DNA of 19,901 bases from Gracilaria caudata. Taxonomy: Eukaryota; Rhodophyta; Florideophyceae; Gracilariales; Gracilariaceae. The DNA lies in assembly GCA_030374735.1 (NCBI GenBank), contig JASCIV010000445.1, positions 1 through 19,901 on the forward strand. Direction: 5' to 3'. The translations under genes were made by a program, and so were the position numbers. Positions 1-8,181 of the stretch are shown here, one piece after another. The notes under the pieces were generated by a model. That model was not told the origin of the DNA. It saw nothing but the letters and a program-made list of their open reading frames with translations, and did not search any database. Each line of letters starts with the position of its first letter. Within the stretch, counting starts at the first letter, position 1.

Positions 1-605
1 AGATTCTCTCTAATTCTCGCAAAATCTTGCTGGCCAGCGTGATCAAAATCGGTCTCGCAAGGGGCATGGGGCTATCGTAGGACGTATGATACGTGTAAAT
101 CACAACAATGATTCTCGAAAGGTTACGTATCACTTGCTTTACAGAAGAATATTATTTCTCTGTAAGCCATGACAGGCTGTACGATGTCCGATTTGGCGCT
201 CTTTTTCAAAAAAAGGCGCGCACAAACACGTTGTCTCGCACACTGTGCGCGCGGTGGTTTCTGGGGCCCCAAAAGAAAAGCGGCCAGGAAATAAATAAAA
301 AAAATGATATCGCACTGACTCCGTATCTTCGCCATGAGGCTATTCGTCCACAACTGCCAACCGGCATGCCCAGCGCGGGCAATTTATAGTGGCGAGCAAG
401 CTTTCGCCATCTCCTGGAAAATAGATTCTGCCGTACCCTTTCGACTCGAGAGTGTTGTTCCTTTCCAACCTCAGTTTGCAAACTGATCTCTTCTTGTGCT
501 CATTCGAATACCACAAAGCAAGTCGTACACGTCGCCCGTTAAGACCGGCAGTTTGCCGAAACACCGTTCTTGTGCGTACACCTCAGAGGTGAGAGTACAG
601 ATACA
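1..605. other. Upstream intergenic region and 5' leader of the AT-hook gene
   Basis: No convincing gene is seen on either strand before the ATG at 606. Short open frames here lack recognisable motifs and overlap each other. The stretch has a ten-base palindrome in the run TTCTGGGGCCCCAAAA near 260-275 and A- and T-rich runs near 205-220 and 295-305. It presumably contains the promoter and 5' leader of the following gene, but no specific promoter element can be assigned. Confidence 0.5.
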
Positions 606-1913
606 ATGGGTTACCACGGATTCGACTTGGTTTACGAGCTCCAAGTCGAGCTTGGATGGGAGAAAGAATTTGCTATTGCTGCTCGCAAGGAGTATATGAG
701 ATACTTGCAGCTTCGAGCCAAGGCCCAGGACTTTCAAGCATGCAAGTTGACCCCTAGTAGAGTTATTGCAATCGTCTGGAATTTGCATCGCCAATGGACT
801 GCTGACTACGAAAGCACTTGTGGAGCTTTGGGAGGCTACATACATCACTACCCGCCTGCTATGCGCTTGGGGCTCACCAGCGAGCAGGCATACGCAACCA
901 CGGTCGAAATGTACAAGAATCACTTCAATGAGAGTCCACCAGACTCTTACTGGGGCGTCCCTATTTGCTCGAACAAACCCTCATCGTCTAATGTTGACTA
1001 TCTCGGCACTTTCAACGTCGCGGACAATGCCGATTCACACATGCAACCCGTAGCAAAAAGCAGGAGAAGATCTCCAACCGTGGGAAACACTCGTGTCGAT
1101 ATCGTGCGGGTGAGTGATGCTAACAATCAAGCTGTTGGCAGTTCCATGGGTCACACCAAGCCCGATGCCAAAGCGCAAAAACCAAAGAAGGCCCCAGGGG
1201 CTAGTCGCGTTCGACATGGATATGTATTGCGCCCGCTGCCTCCTGGTGAAAAGCGAAAGCGAGGGCGTCCGAGTATGTCAGAGTATATCCCTGTAGCTCA
1301 AGCTACCTCACAGATGCAAGAGTTTGGGGCAAATGTCGCAGGAATGGATGCTCAAATGAAGCCTGGCATTTCAGGTGCCGTTTCCGTGCCAGGCCGTGGA
1401 AGTGCTGCCATGCTGAAGAGTCGTCGTCAGCAGGGCAAACCATCTAGTGGCGTACTGGGTGGGCATGAAATCAATGGTCAGACCGGGGGTAACGTATCAG
1501 GGGGGCCAATTATGATGAAGAGACCCAGAGGCCGTCCTCGTAAGGATGGCTCGTGGCCAATTCCTCGCAGCCGCCCGGAGTCATCTTTGAAGCACAAAGT
1601 CGAGCCAATGACTCCCGCAGAGATGCAAATGCCCGCTGCCTCAGAAGCACAGACCATGGGCACTCATCCTATGGGTATGGCCGAAACCCCACTCCATCAC
1701 CCGCAGGAAGGCTCAGGTGTTACATTGGCAAAGGATGACGGAAGCGCTGGTTTGGGTGACAATGAGATGATGGATATAAGCGAGCATGTGCAAAAGCAGA
1801 CCGAGTTTGTGACGACGCAACCGGTACCTGCGCCGCATTTCGTTTCGCAAGCTCCGGTTCCAGCGGGTGCGCCTCAACTGATGGACAATGACAGAGATTC
1901 GGCAGCAGCGTAG
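606..1913 (+). CDS. AT-hook protein with N-terminal WHxH-type (GRDP-like) domain
   Basis: This 435-residue protein starts at the first in-frame ATG; the frame upstream opens only through non-ATG codons. Residues about 5-115 match the pattern of the glycine-rich-domain-protein-like family known from bacteria and some eukaryotes: a helical EYMRYLQLR segment, then TPSRVIAIVWNLHRQWTADY, then CGALGGYIHHYP, then a region ending NESPPDSYWG. In that family the core is usually V-D-x-x-W-H-x-H; here the first His of the WHxH pair is Asn. The rest is low-complexity (Met, Gly, Pro, Gln rich) and carries two AT-hooks, KRGRP (RGRP at residues 219-222) and RGRPRK (308-313), which in known proteins bind the minor groove of AT-rich DNA. 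A nuclear chromatin or transcription role is inferred. The family match is from pattern memory, not a search. Confidence 0.8.
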   Translation: MGYHGFDLVYELQVELGWEKEFAIAARKEYMRYLQLRAKAQDFQACKLTPSRVIAIVWNLHRQWTADYESTCGALGGYIHHYPPAMRLGLTSEQAYATTVEMYKNHFNESPPDSYWGVPICSNKPSSSNVDYLGTFNVADNADSHMQPVAKSRRRSPTVGNTRVDIVRVSDANNQAVGSSMGHTKPDAKAQKPKKAPGASRVRHGYVLRPLPPGEKRKRGRPSMSEYIPVAQATSQMQEFGANVAGMDAQMKPGISGAVSVPGRGSAAMLKSRRQQGKPSSGVLGGHEINGQTGGNVSGGPIMMKRPRGRPRKDGSWPIPRSRPESSLKHKVEPMTPAEMQMPAASEAQTMGTHPMGMAETPLHHPQEGSGVTLAKDDGSAGLGDNEMMDISEHVQKQTEFVTTQPVPAPHFVSQAPVPAGAPQLMDNDRDSAAA

Positions 1914-2398
1914 GGACTTGAGGTAATTGTACGTACGTCGAAACGTACCTGATATCGAAGGACTTACCATTGTGTTTTTGATGCCATGTCGAAGTCCTGC
2001 GTTTGCTGCTCGTCACCAAGACCTACATCGAGTTATCTTAAAGTTCACTGTTTATGACGTGTAGGTGACTGCCCATTTTTCGAGCTAAAGTTGAATTTGA
2101 CAAACCCATATCAATGAAAAAGGAACTCTGTGTCCAGCTTTTAACTCTTTGCCAACTGGACATCCTATTCCCGTACACAGCCGTACGTGCGTTGTGAGTG
2201 CCTCTTCGATGTTTATAATATGATAAAAAAGGACTACTAATCCTAATTCTATCCAGCCCTCTTTTCCTCGTTTCGTTGCAACGAGACAGACGTTTGTTGT
2301 AGGGGACAGAAAACGATTCGCGTCAAGAAAGAACGGTCTCACTTGCTTAGGTTCTGAGGTGTTCCATTGTCCACTCGTCATGATGGTGCTACTGCCTG

Positions 2399-2445
2399 GA
2401 TGTAGCATCTTAGATGCTACATCGAGGAAGTAGATGCTGCATCTA
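2399..2445. repeat. Two adjacent near-perfect palindromes
   Basis: GATGTAGCATCT (2399-2410) and AGATGCTACATC (2412-2423) are exact reverse complements around a single T. Six bases on, TAGATGC (2431-2437) and GCATCTA (2439-2445) form another palindrome around a single T and reuse the AGATGC core. A third small one, TAGTAT/ATACTA, follows at 2445-2460. Confidence 0.8.
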
Positions 2446-2483
2446 GTATTCTGATACTAATCAGAGTCAACGCCACGCCGCAG

Positions 2484-2527
2484 TTGTAATGCACTCCTTG
2501 CGATCCGTACATGTGAGTGCATTACAA
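2484..2527. repeat. 13-bp perfect inverted repeat, 18-nt spacer
   Basis: TTGTAATGCACTC (2484-2496) is the exact reverse complement of GAGTGCATTACAA (2515-2527). It could form a 13-bp hairpin with an 18-nt loop. Function unknown. Confidence 0.8.
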
Positions 2528-2632
2528 AAAGTACTTCTCCAAGGGTATTAGAAATGAGCATGAAAAGTGATCGCAAGATTCCGTCGCAATACCATGATTT
2601 GTGCAAGAAGGCATCATACGATCTTCATTATG

Positions 2633-2722
2633 GGAAAACTATTCGACTTATAACCCCCATGGTTCTCAAACAATGAACTGCACAAGAATCCGGATAAGTG
2701 GGGCCTTCACGAATAGTTTTCC
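2633..2722. repeat. 13-bp perfect inverted repeat bounding a 90-bp segment
   Basis: GGAAAACTATTCG (2633-2645) is the exact reverse complement of CGAATAGTTTTCC (2710-2722). The 64-nt interior has no coding content. The layout resembles a very short terminal-inverted-repeat (MITE-like) element, but no clear target-site duplication flanks it. Confidence 0.7.
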
Positions 2723-3270
2723 ATTGCTGCCAACTTCGCGGTAAGAACGAGTTGTATCAGTGCGTGGTAAATGCAACGTACGTCTGCCGGTACACCACGG
2801 CTCGAATCGCTTAGCGTAACTCTACAGAATTTATTAGAAGAGCAGCTCTTTTCCGCAGTGTGATGATGCATGGGTATCTAGAAAATAATCACAAGTGATG
2901 ATAACTAAGCCAAATGCCATCTACGCATGCATCGGCTTCTTGAGATTCGCGATAAACGGTTCACGAAATATCTTGACGAGGTCAGAACGCGAAAATCGAG
3001 AATTAATTCCCCGTATCGAATGGACTTCAATCCCCACATCTTCACATGTTCACCTGAATGCGTGGTGAACATCACCACCACCCATTCGCAGAAAGGGAAT
3101 TCATTGGGCTCTTGTTCTGCGACCCTCGCGCCAACGTCTTCTTCATATTTCTTCATCGCAACCTGAAGTTGCCGCAACTTTGGACATACCGGTGGGATCA
3201 AAGTTGGGCTGTGGGCGTCAGCACCTGTTCTTTCAGCACTGTAGAGCGTCACACAGGCTGTCGTCTATAA

Positions 3271-4149
3271 ATGCCGTTCGTCATGGCCGCCTTTGTACCA
3301 GCCTCCCCGAGCGTGCTTTCTCGCACATCCGGTTCTCGTCGTTCACAATGCCCCATCTCATTGCAAACCCGTAAGCTGCGAAACCGTCGCACATGGGCAA
3401 TGAATGCAGCACCCGAAGGTACATCTGAACAAACAAGCCCAGACCCATCTCCAGCACCAGCGGAAGGCGAAATCCCTAAAGAGCCATATCCCGGTTATTA
3501 CGCAGATATGAAGAGGATGGGACTCTCCGACGAAGAGGCGTACGCGCAAGCAATGAAGGCGCAGAAGCAGAGCAATCCGGTCAAGAGCGGGAAAGTTGGA
3601 GGTGTGAAGAGTCTCCTCAAGCCTGATGGTACGCCATACGCGCCTTGGATGGTTGTGTCTCCCGAATACGATCCTTCCATTATAAAGAAACGTACGGATG
3701 CAACAGGAAAGTTGGCTGCCGACCCGCAAAGTGGCGAGCTGAGCGGCGCTGGACTATCATGGAAGATGCTTGGCGACGAGTTGGAGCTCAAATGGGCTAC
3801 TGGTTCTGAAGAAGGAAACAGGGGCTTTGTTGTATACAGGAGAGCTGGCAAGTCCGAATCGTGGGAAAAACTATCAGACTATCGCGACAAACCTGCTGAG
3901 TTGGCTTCAAAAGGACCTGAAGGAGGTGCATATAGTTTTCTTGTGTCTGATGTACAACCTGGAACTTGGGTATACAGAGTTTCTGATGTTGACGAAAACA
4001 ACAACGTGTCAGATTTATCTCAAGTCCTTGTTGAAATAGAATCTGCTGAGGATACTCGCATTCAGAAGATAGCACTTGCAGCGCTATTGGCGATTCTCGC
4101 GTTGGCGGCCTTTGTTGGCCTTTCGCTTGATCCGCTGTCGAGCACCTAA
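3271..4149 (+). CDS. Plastid-targeted FN3-like protein with C-terminal membrane anchor
   Basis: The product has 292 residues from the ATG at 3271. A second ATG at 3283 (MAAFVPASPS) has the better start context, with G at -3 and G at +4. The first roughly 43 residues are rich in Ser, Arg and Ala with Phe near the start and almost no acidic residues, as expected of a plastid transit peptide. Next come a Pro/Glu-rich linker, the motif PGYYADMKRMGLSDEEA (residues 74-90), a stretch around PYAPWMVVSPEYDPS (122-136), and a beta-sandwich-like segment (about 160-257) with the FN3-type pattern of LELKWATG, GFVVYRR and WVYRVSDVDENNN. Residues about 266-286 (IALAALLAILALAAFVGL) form one membrane span with a six- to eight-residue tail. 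I infer a thylakoid or envelope tail-anchored protein facing the stroma; no enzyme motif is visible and the exact function is unknown. Confidence 0.85.
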   Translation: MPFVMAAFVPASPSVLSRTSGSRRSQCPISLQTRKLRNRRTWAMNAAPEGTSEQTSPDPSPAPAEGEIPKEPYPGYYADMKRMGLSDEEAYAQAMKAQKQSNPVKSGKVGGVKSLLKPDGTPYAPWMVVSPEYDPSIIKKRTDATGKLAADPQSGELSGAGLSWKMLGDELELKWATGSEEGNRGFVVYRRAGKSESWEKLSDYRDKPAELASKGPEGGAYSFLVSDVQPGTWVYRVSDVDENNNVSDLSQVLVEIESAEDTRIQKIALAALLAILALAAFVGLSLDPLSST

Positions 4150-4319
4150 TCGTTTTGTGTAAACGGAAAGTTTATGAGTTAACTCAGTCTCACGATTGTT
4201 CAACAATGACATGAAACTCCCACAGTACGAAACTAAGCTTGAGTGGAACAGTCATTCCATCTTTGGGAAGTCACCTAAAGGCGCTCGGCAAACGCGAGGT
4301 CCGAATGTCAAACTGTACG

Positions 4320-4736
4320 CTAGCATTTGAAGGTGACGAACGAACTCACAACTACTCCATCATCCATTATACATCTTATTTCTGCGGGGTCTGGGGGGTG
4401 TTCCCAGGGAATGATGTCTTGGTTATAATTTCCCGCAATGAAGAACGGCAGATGATATTCGGTTCGTATATATTCCCAATTGACGAAGAATTTGCCGAAA
4501 CGAGCCCAGAATCCTGGTTCACAAAGGATGGAAAAGCCTCCTGGAAACCTATCAGGACAAACCGTTGCTGTTTGTCCTAGGATTTGTACCACTTTGGGGC
4601 GTCCAGAAACGGAAACAGCAGCCAAGAGTGGGAAACGGAGCGACTCTGGCCTGGATGAGGTCGCTGCGACACTGTGTGTGTACATTACAAGAATTACCAA
4701 AACCGAGCAGCACATGATCCTCGCTTGATTGAGCAT
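4320..4736 (-). CDS. Small secreted cysteine-containing protein, unknown function
   Basis: The minus-strand frame encodes 138 residues from the ATG at 4736, or 131 from the ATG at 4715. The N-terminus MCCSVLVILVMYTHSVAA is a good secretory signal peptide. The mature part has four cysteines (residues 60, 72, 122 and 138) and a beta-rich pattern, with GGFSILCEPGFW, FFVNWEYIRTEYHLPFFIAGN, a PWEHPPDP turn, and the final SSFVTFKC ending on Cys immediately before the stop. The pattern (FxVNxxYxRTE then PFxIAGxY then PW) resembles small extracellular beta-sandwich proteins I have seen in algae and bacteria, but I cannot name a family. A plus-strand frame overlaps it (4239-4580) without signal peptide or motif, so the minus strand is preferred. 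No membrane span other than the signal is present. Confidence 0.6.
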   Translation of the reverse strand: MLNQARIMCCSVLVILVMYTHSVAATSSRPESLRFPLLAAVSVSGRPKVVQILGQTATVCPDRFPGGFSILCEPGFWARFGKFFVNWEYIRTEYHLPFFIAGNYNQDIIPWEHPPDPAEIRCIMDDGVVVSSFVTFKC

Positions 4737-5256
4737 TTTGTTTCGGTTATGATGACGGCCGGGATGCTATGATTTTCTAAGACCTTTAACAGCACAGGTG
4801 TGTGTATGTTTCACCGAGGCGGCTAGATATGAATGCAAGCATTCTTCGTCTTGAAAGACGCGCCCTGTTCATTTGTGACAAGTGAGCACTACTAGCGTTC
4901 CGCGAAGACAAGGCGTTAGGGAGACTTACATTGCACGAATAAGGAGGGCATAGGATTGGGTACGAAGGTACTGCAAACGAAACGTTTCAATCGCCTCCGA
5001 CTCTTTTCCTAGCTCGGCATCTAACGCGCATGCAGTTGACTACGTTCGCAGCTCTAGCGCTCAACAAAAGTAACTCCACGCAAATGACAGATAACCCTGA
5101 CGAATGTTGATCTGCAAGCTTTCCTACGTATCATCGCCAAATGTTGTGTACGGTTTTTTGCCAAGCAAAAAAATGCGGTACGAAAGTAGTCTGTATTGCG
5201 GACTCTGCACAGCAAAGATGAGGACACGGGGAAAATGGGTGCAAGCAACCGATCAT

Positions 5257-5286
5257 CCCTCCATGTCCCCCCCCTCCCACCCCCCC
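5257..5286 (-). other. Potential G-quadruplex on the minus strand
   Basis: The plus strand carries four C runs (5257-5259, 5267-5274, 5276-5278 and 5280-5286) separated by loops of 7, 1 and 1 nt. Read on the minus strand this meets the canonical G3+N1-7 pattern four times. It lies about 520 bp upstream of the start of the minus-strand secreted-protein gene. Confidence 0.75.
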
Positions 5287-5310
5287 TTGCATGCCCACCA
5301 CGAACTTCGT

Positions 5311-5337
5311 ATTCCCGGGTCATGGTGACCCGGGAAT
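5311..5337. repeat. 12-bp perfect hairpin with 3-nt loop
   Basis: ATTCCCGGGTCA (5311-5322) is the exact reverse complement of TGACCCGGGAAT (5326-5337), with loop TGG. It starts 25 bp after the G-quadruplex motif. Confidence 0.85.
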
Positions 5338-5641
5338 GTTCAGACCCCGCCTGAATCCAAACCGTACGCGGCTTTTGGGCTTGTAACGCGCGCCATAAAT
5401 TGCAAGAAAAAGAACTACTGTTCCCGTAAAGGAGACAGGGAGATTAAAAGCATGCGCACTGTATGGCCCCCAGAACCTTCTTCTTCTTCTTTATTTTGGA
5501 CAACAGCCTTCAATTACTAGACGGAAGTAAAGCCTCTAAACAAGGCTTTCCCTCTGCAGAAAGGCCAAGAACTTTTTTGGAAACTGTCGAACCAAAACAC
5601 CCAGAACCTTCAGCAAGCTGGAGAAGAACAAAACAAGTTAT

Positions 5642-5733
5642 ACTTATGCATGCGCTTCTACTGTTGTAACTTTACCTTCGTACTGAGTACCTTCATAGTA
5701 TGAAGTTCGTACAGTACATGGGCATGCATAAGT
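5642..5733. repeat. Nested inverted repeat, 12-bp outer arms
   Basis: ACTTATGCATGC (5642-5653) pairs exactly with GCATGCATAAGT (5722-5733). Inside lies a second palindrome, CTTCATA (5691-5697) and TATGAAG (5699-5705) around one G, flanked by the similar strings GTACTGAGTAC and GTACAGTAC. The layout resembles a tiny foldback element. Confidence 0.75.
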
Positions 5734-5922
5734 GGAAGTTCCTGTTCAGCCTGTGTAAAAGGGGCCCTTCGTAAGTTACCGCATCTACAAGGGTGCATCA
5801 AAAAGCCGAAGACGAACAGCATTTTCTTTTTGGTTTATCCAGTAAGGTTTACTATCCCGATTGTACTCTACCCAAGCCATGTTTCTTCCCCACTTCGCTC
5901 AATCACAGTAAGAATGTTTTGT

Positions 5923-6307
5923 AACAAGAATGAAGCTTTGGAGAGAGTCAAGACAAGAGAGAGAAAGACTGCGAATACTTCATTTTTCGTTGTCCATTGA
6001 CAACCGCTAGCCGACGCGAAGTCTTCTGCGGTCGTCGAGAGTACCGGCAGAAGTCGCCTGGAGAACTGATAGTAGAAGCGCCACGTCGTATTCTGGCCTT
6101 TTTGAGGACAGAGAAGTGGCCCGAAAACGTGTTGGCCTTTCTAGTGAGAGAGCGTTTTTTCGACAAAGATGCTCCGCAGAAAGTCGTAATTAGGCTTATG
6201 TGCTCATAAAAAGAAGAAGAAGAGGACAGAGAAGTACCTTCAAGTGCTGCTCGGTTGTGTTAGGAATTAGAGCACAGCTTCCATAACAAAGAAGAAGCTT
6301 TGGAGAG
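5923..6307. repeat. Imperfect 23-nt direct repeats flanking the LINE-like fragment
   Basis: Bases 5923-5945 and 6285-6307 match at 20 of 23 positions, including the exact 14-mer GAAGCTTTGGAGAG (5932-5945 and 6294-6307). They bracket the LINE-like fragment, in the position expected of a target-site duplication. A second 14-mer, GAGGACAGAGAAGT, also occurs twice inside (6104-6117 and 6222-6235), so GA-rich low complexity is an alternative explanation. Confidence 0.6.
5934..6209 (+). pseudogene. Possible 3' fragment of a non-LTR retrotransposon
   Basis: An open frame of 91 codons has no ATG near its start and begins right after a TGA. It contains CEYFIFRCPL (residues about 13-22), then TTASRREVF, then an ILAFLRTEKWPENVLAFLVRERFF segment. 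Many LINE-type ORF2 proteins end with a zinc-binding region in which an EH-F-hydrophobic-x-C-P string precedes RRE-like residues and a final helical segment with L-x-F-L; the resemblance is clear in order but short, and the usual His is Tyr here. An A/GAA-rich tract follows the stop. A 5'-truncated, decayed insertion is the favoured reading. It could instead be a chance open frame. Confidence 0.35.
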
Positions 6308-6444
6308 TACACGAAACAGCGCCGATGGAAGGGAAATCACCACCAATGTCCGATCTTAGGACATTGCTTCCCCCGTGCTTTCTTGTTGAGATATCACACT
6401 TGCTCCTCTGATACTATAGATTTCGCTCTACTTTCAGGAAAAGT

Positions 6445-8106
6445 TTAATAGTTTGTTGTTACCAAAGTATCCAACTGCGGGACAGCTTTTTGCCCCCGGT
6501 TGTCACCTTTGAATGTCAGTTCGTTTTCCCTTAGTCCAGGAGCAGAGCGATCGGCTTGTCTCGCATTAACCTCACCGCCGCGACGTTGTGACGACCTGTA
6601 CAGCACGGCAATCATCGCCAAAAGGGCTGCCAATGCAAGCGCCCCTACTCCAGCACTGCAAATTATAATGATCATGTTCTTATTCATTACAAGCATTCCC
6701 TTTTCTTCTTCGTTTTCATCACCCTTGTTCTCGCCACCAACACCTGTGGCTGCTTCTTCGACAATTTCTCCAAATCCTTCAAACGGTTTAACTGATCCAA
6801 TCGCGGGCATGGCAAGACCGAAAGTTGGTCTGGTTCCGTTTTGATCGTGTGTATACCCAACGTATCGCACTACTGTTCGGTTTGATTCTTGTGCTAGAGC
6901 CATATCAGTGGGTCTCTCCTGTCGAGTCATATTATTCATCTCGTTTCGACTCGTCAAAAGAACCACTTGACCTGTAGGGGATATGACCAAGAGTAGAATC
7001 CTACGAACGCCATCGACAGCTTCTGAAGATCCGATACAATAGGCGTGCCCATCTGAAGCGGCGCGAACGGCAACACCTTGATCCACGCCCTTTCCGTTCG
7101 ATGTCCCGTCAACATAGACTGGAACATTAGACACATCATTCTTTAGTGCAGCGAAAACATGCATGAACAGGTCGACATCTCGATCCGGTATAGCAAGAGC
7201 CTTCCCGGTCATGAATGTGGTCACAGATCCATCCTGAACGGGTGGTCCGATAGCAATGTCGTTAACTGTGAACAACGGTGTTGCACCCTGCTCTACTAAC
7301 ATTTGAGGCCCGTCAGAGATCTCCAAGCTTTCAGCATTCAATCGATACATTAAGGCTTCACTTCCTCCATTTTCCAAACCTCTGTGAGCAGCAACCACAA
7401 TCTCCGTCCCACCTGTACTGATGTCAATTGCTCGCCCGAATTCATCTTCGTGACCTCCAAACTGCACAGCTTTCACAACATCTCCCGATGGTGCCAAACG
7501 AACGACAATTACGTCACCTTTCCCGTGAGATTCTCCGTAAAGGGACCCCGAAGTACCTCCAGTTACGTACACATCGCCATTAACTAAATTAATGGCGCAG
7601 TCGAACAACTTCGTCACCCCCCCTGTAGAATGTGTGGTAAAGAACACAGCCTCGTTTACTTTCGAGCCAATGTCATCCGAATTGCCGTTACTTGATATGC
7701 CGGAAAAGCGCAGAACTTGTCCTTGACTTTCATATTCTGAACCTGCCGACGAGGATGAGGACACCACTACGTAAGCATTATCAAACATTTCGTTGATCAC
7801 CATGGCAAAAGGAGATCCGGAAACGAGCTTGCTCTCTAAGCTCCATGCAACTTCTCCAGATTGGCTCACCTTGTAAATGGTGGGCACCGAGTTAGAAGAC
7901 GGAAGCTTTTGGCGATCTACTGCAACTATAGAATCTCCCTTTTCGAGACTCTCTATAGCAATTGCCATTTCAGACCATGCACCTGCATGAGAAGAATCTC
8001 TCAAAATCCAAGATCTCCATGTCACGTTACTTGCAGTGAGTTGCCCGAATGATTCAGAACAGACCTTTAGACATATGAGAATAAGAAATAGCATGTAGCA
8101 TTTCAT
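6445..8106 (-). CDS. Type I membrane protein with beta-propeller (SBBP-like) ectodomain
   Basis: The minus-strand gene encodes 553 residues. Residues 1-22 (MKCYMLFLILICLKVCSESF and on) are a signal peptide. The ectodomain consists of repeated beta-strand blocks; the clearest, about residues 168-236, reads DCAINLVNGDVYVTGGTSGS, then GDVIVVRLAPSGDVVKAVQFGG, then DEFGRAIDIS, which is the pattern of SBBP/beta-propeller repeats. NxS/T sequons (for example NVTW, NMTR, NRTV and NGTR) support an extracellular or lumenal face. An acidic linker (GDENEEEKG) precedes one membrane span (about 478-503), followed by a basic stop-transfer RSSQRR and a 50-residue cytoplasmic tail ending TLVTTNY. Cell-surface or endomembrane placement is inferred; ligand and function are unknown. 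No frameshift is seen. Confidence 0.85.
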   Translation of the reverse strand: MKCYMLFLILICLKVCSESFGQLTASNVTWRSWILRDSSHAGAWSEMAIAIESLEKGDSIVAVDRQKLPSSNSVPTIYKVSQSGEVAWSLESKLVSGSPFAMVINEMFDNAYVVVSSSSSAGSEYESQGQVLRFSGISSNGNSDDIGSKVNEAVFFTTHSTGGVTKLFDCAINLVNGDVYVTGGTSGSLYGESHGKGDVIVVRLAPSGDVVKAVQFGGHEDEFGRAIDISTGGTEIVVAAHRGLENGGSEALMYRLNAESLEISDGPQMLVEQGATPLFTVNDIAIGPPVQDGSVTTFMTGKALAIPDRDVDLFMHVFAALKNDVSNVPVYVDGTSNGKGVDQGVAVRAASDGHAYCIGSSEAVDGVRRILLLVISPTGQVVLLTSRNEMNNMTRQERPTDMALAQESNRTVVRYVGYTHDQNGTRPTFGLAMPAIGSVKPFEGFGEIVEEAATGVGGENKGDENEEEKGMLVMNKNMIIIICSAGVGALALAALLAMIAVLYRSSQRRGGEVNARQADRSAPGLRENELTFKGDNRGQKAVPQLDTLVTTNY

Positions 8107-8181
8107 GTTTTCGATGAAGGAGCGTCAATGATGGGGGCATGAGTACTGAAGGCTTGTACAATAAATGTGCGGTTCACTAAT

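Larger units (their letters stand above)
1914..3270. other. Intergenic region rich in short inverted repeats
   Basis: About 1.36 kb separates the AT-hook gene from the plastid-protein gene. No open frame has a recognisable domain. Between 2399 and 2722 the sequence holds at least five perfect inverted repeats, listed separately. The last part before 3271 must contain the promoter and leader of the next gene; a TATAAA at 3266-3271 directly abuts that gene's first ATG, so it is unlikely to serve as a TATA box for that start. Confidence 0.5.
4737..5933. other. Intergenic region with G4 motif and palindromes
   Basis: About 1.2 kb with no convincing gene. Its left end would contain the promoter of the minus-strand secreted protein starting at 4736. 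It holds a G-quadruplex motif (5257-5286), a 12-bp hairpin (5311-5337) and a 92-bp nested inverted repeat (5642-5733). Short open frames at 5054-5323 minus and 5463-5669 plus have skewed composition and no motif. Confidence 0.5.

Noticed and set aside
471..923. 150-codon minus-strand frame over the AT-hook gene
   Set aside because: It is antisense to the conserved N-terminal domain, has no motif and reads as a shadow.
2085..2408. 107-codon minus-strand frame after the AT-hook gene
   Set aside because: No recognisable motif or signal; its 5' end runs into the palindrome cluster. A real short gene cannot be excluded but is not supported.
2905..3252. 115-codon minus-strand frame divergent to the plastid-protein gene
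   Set aside because: It opens with GTG, not ATG; the first ATG leaves 83 codons without motif, and another plus frame is open in the same place.
4239..4580. 113-codon plus-strand frame
   Set aside because: It overlaps the minus-strand secreted protein, which has a signal peptide and structured pattern; the plus frame has neither.
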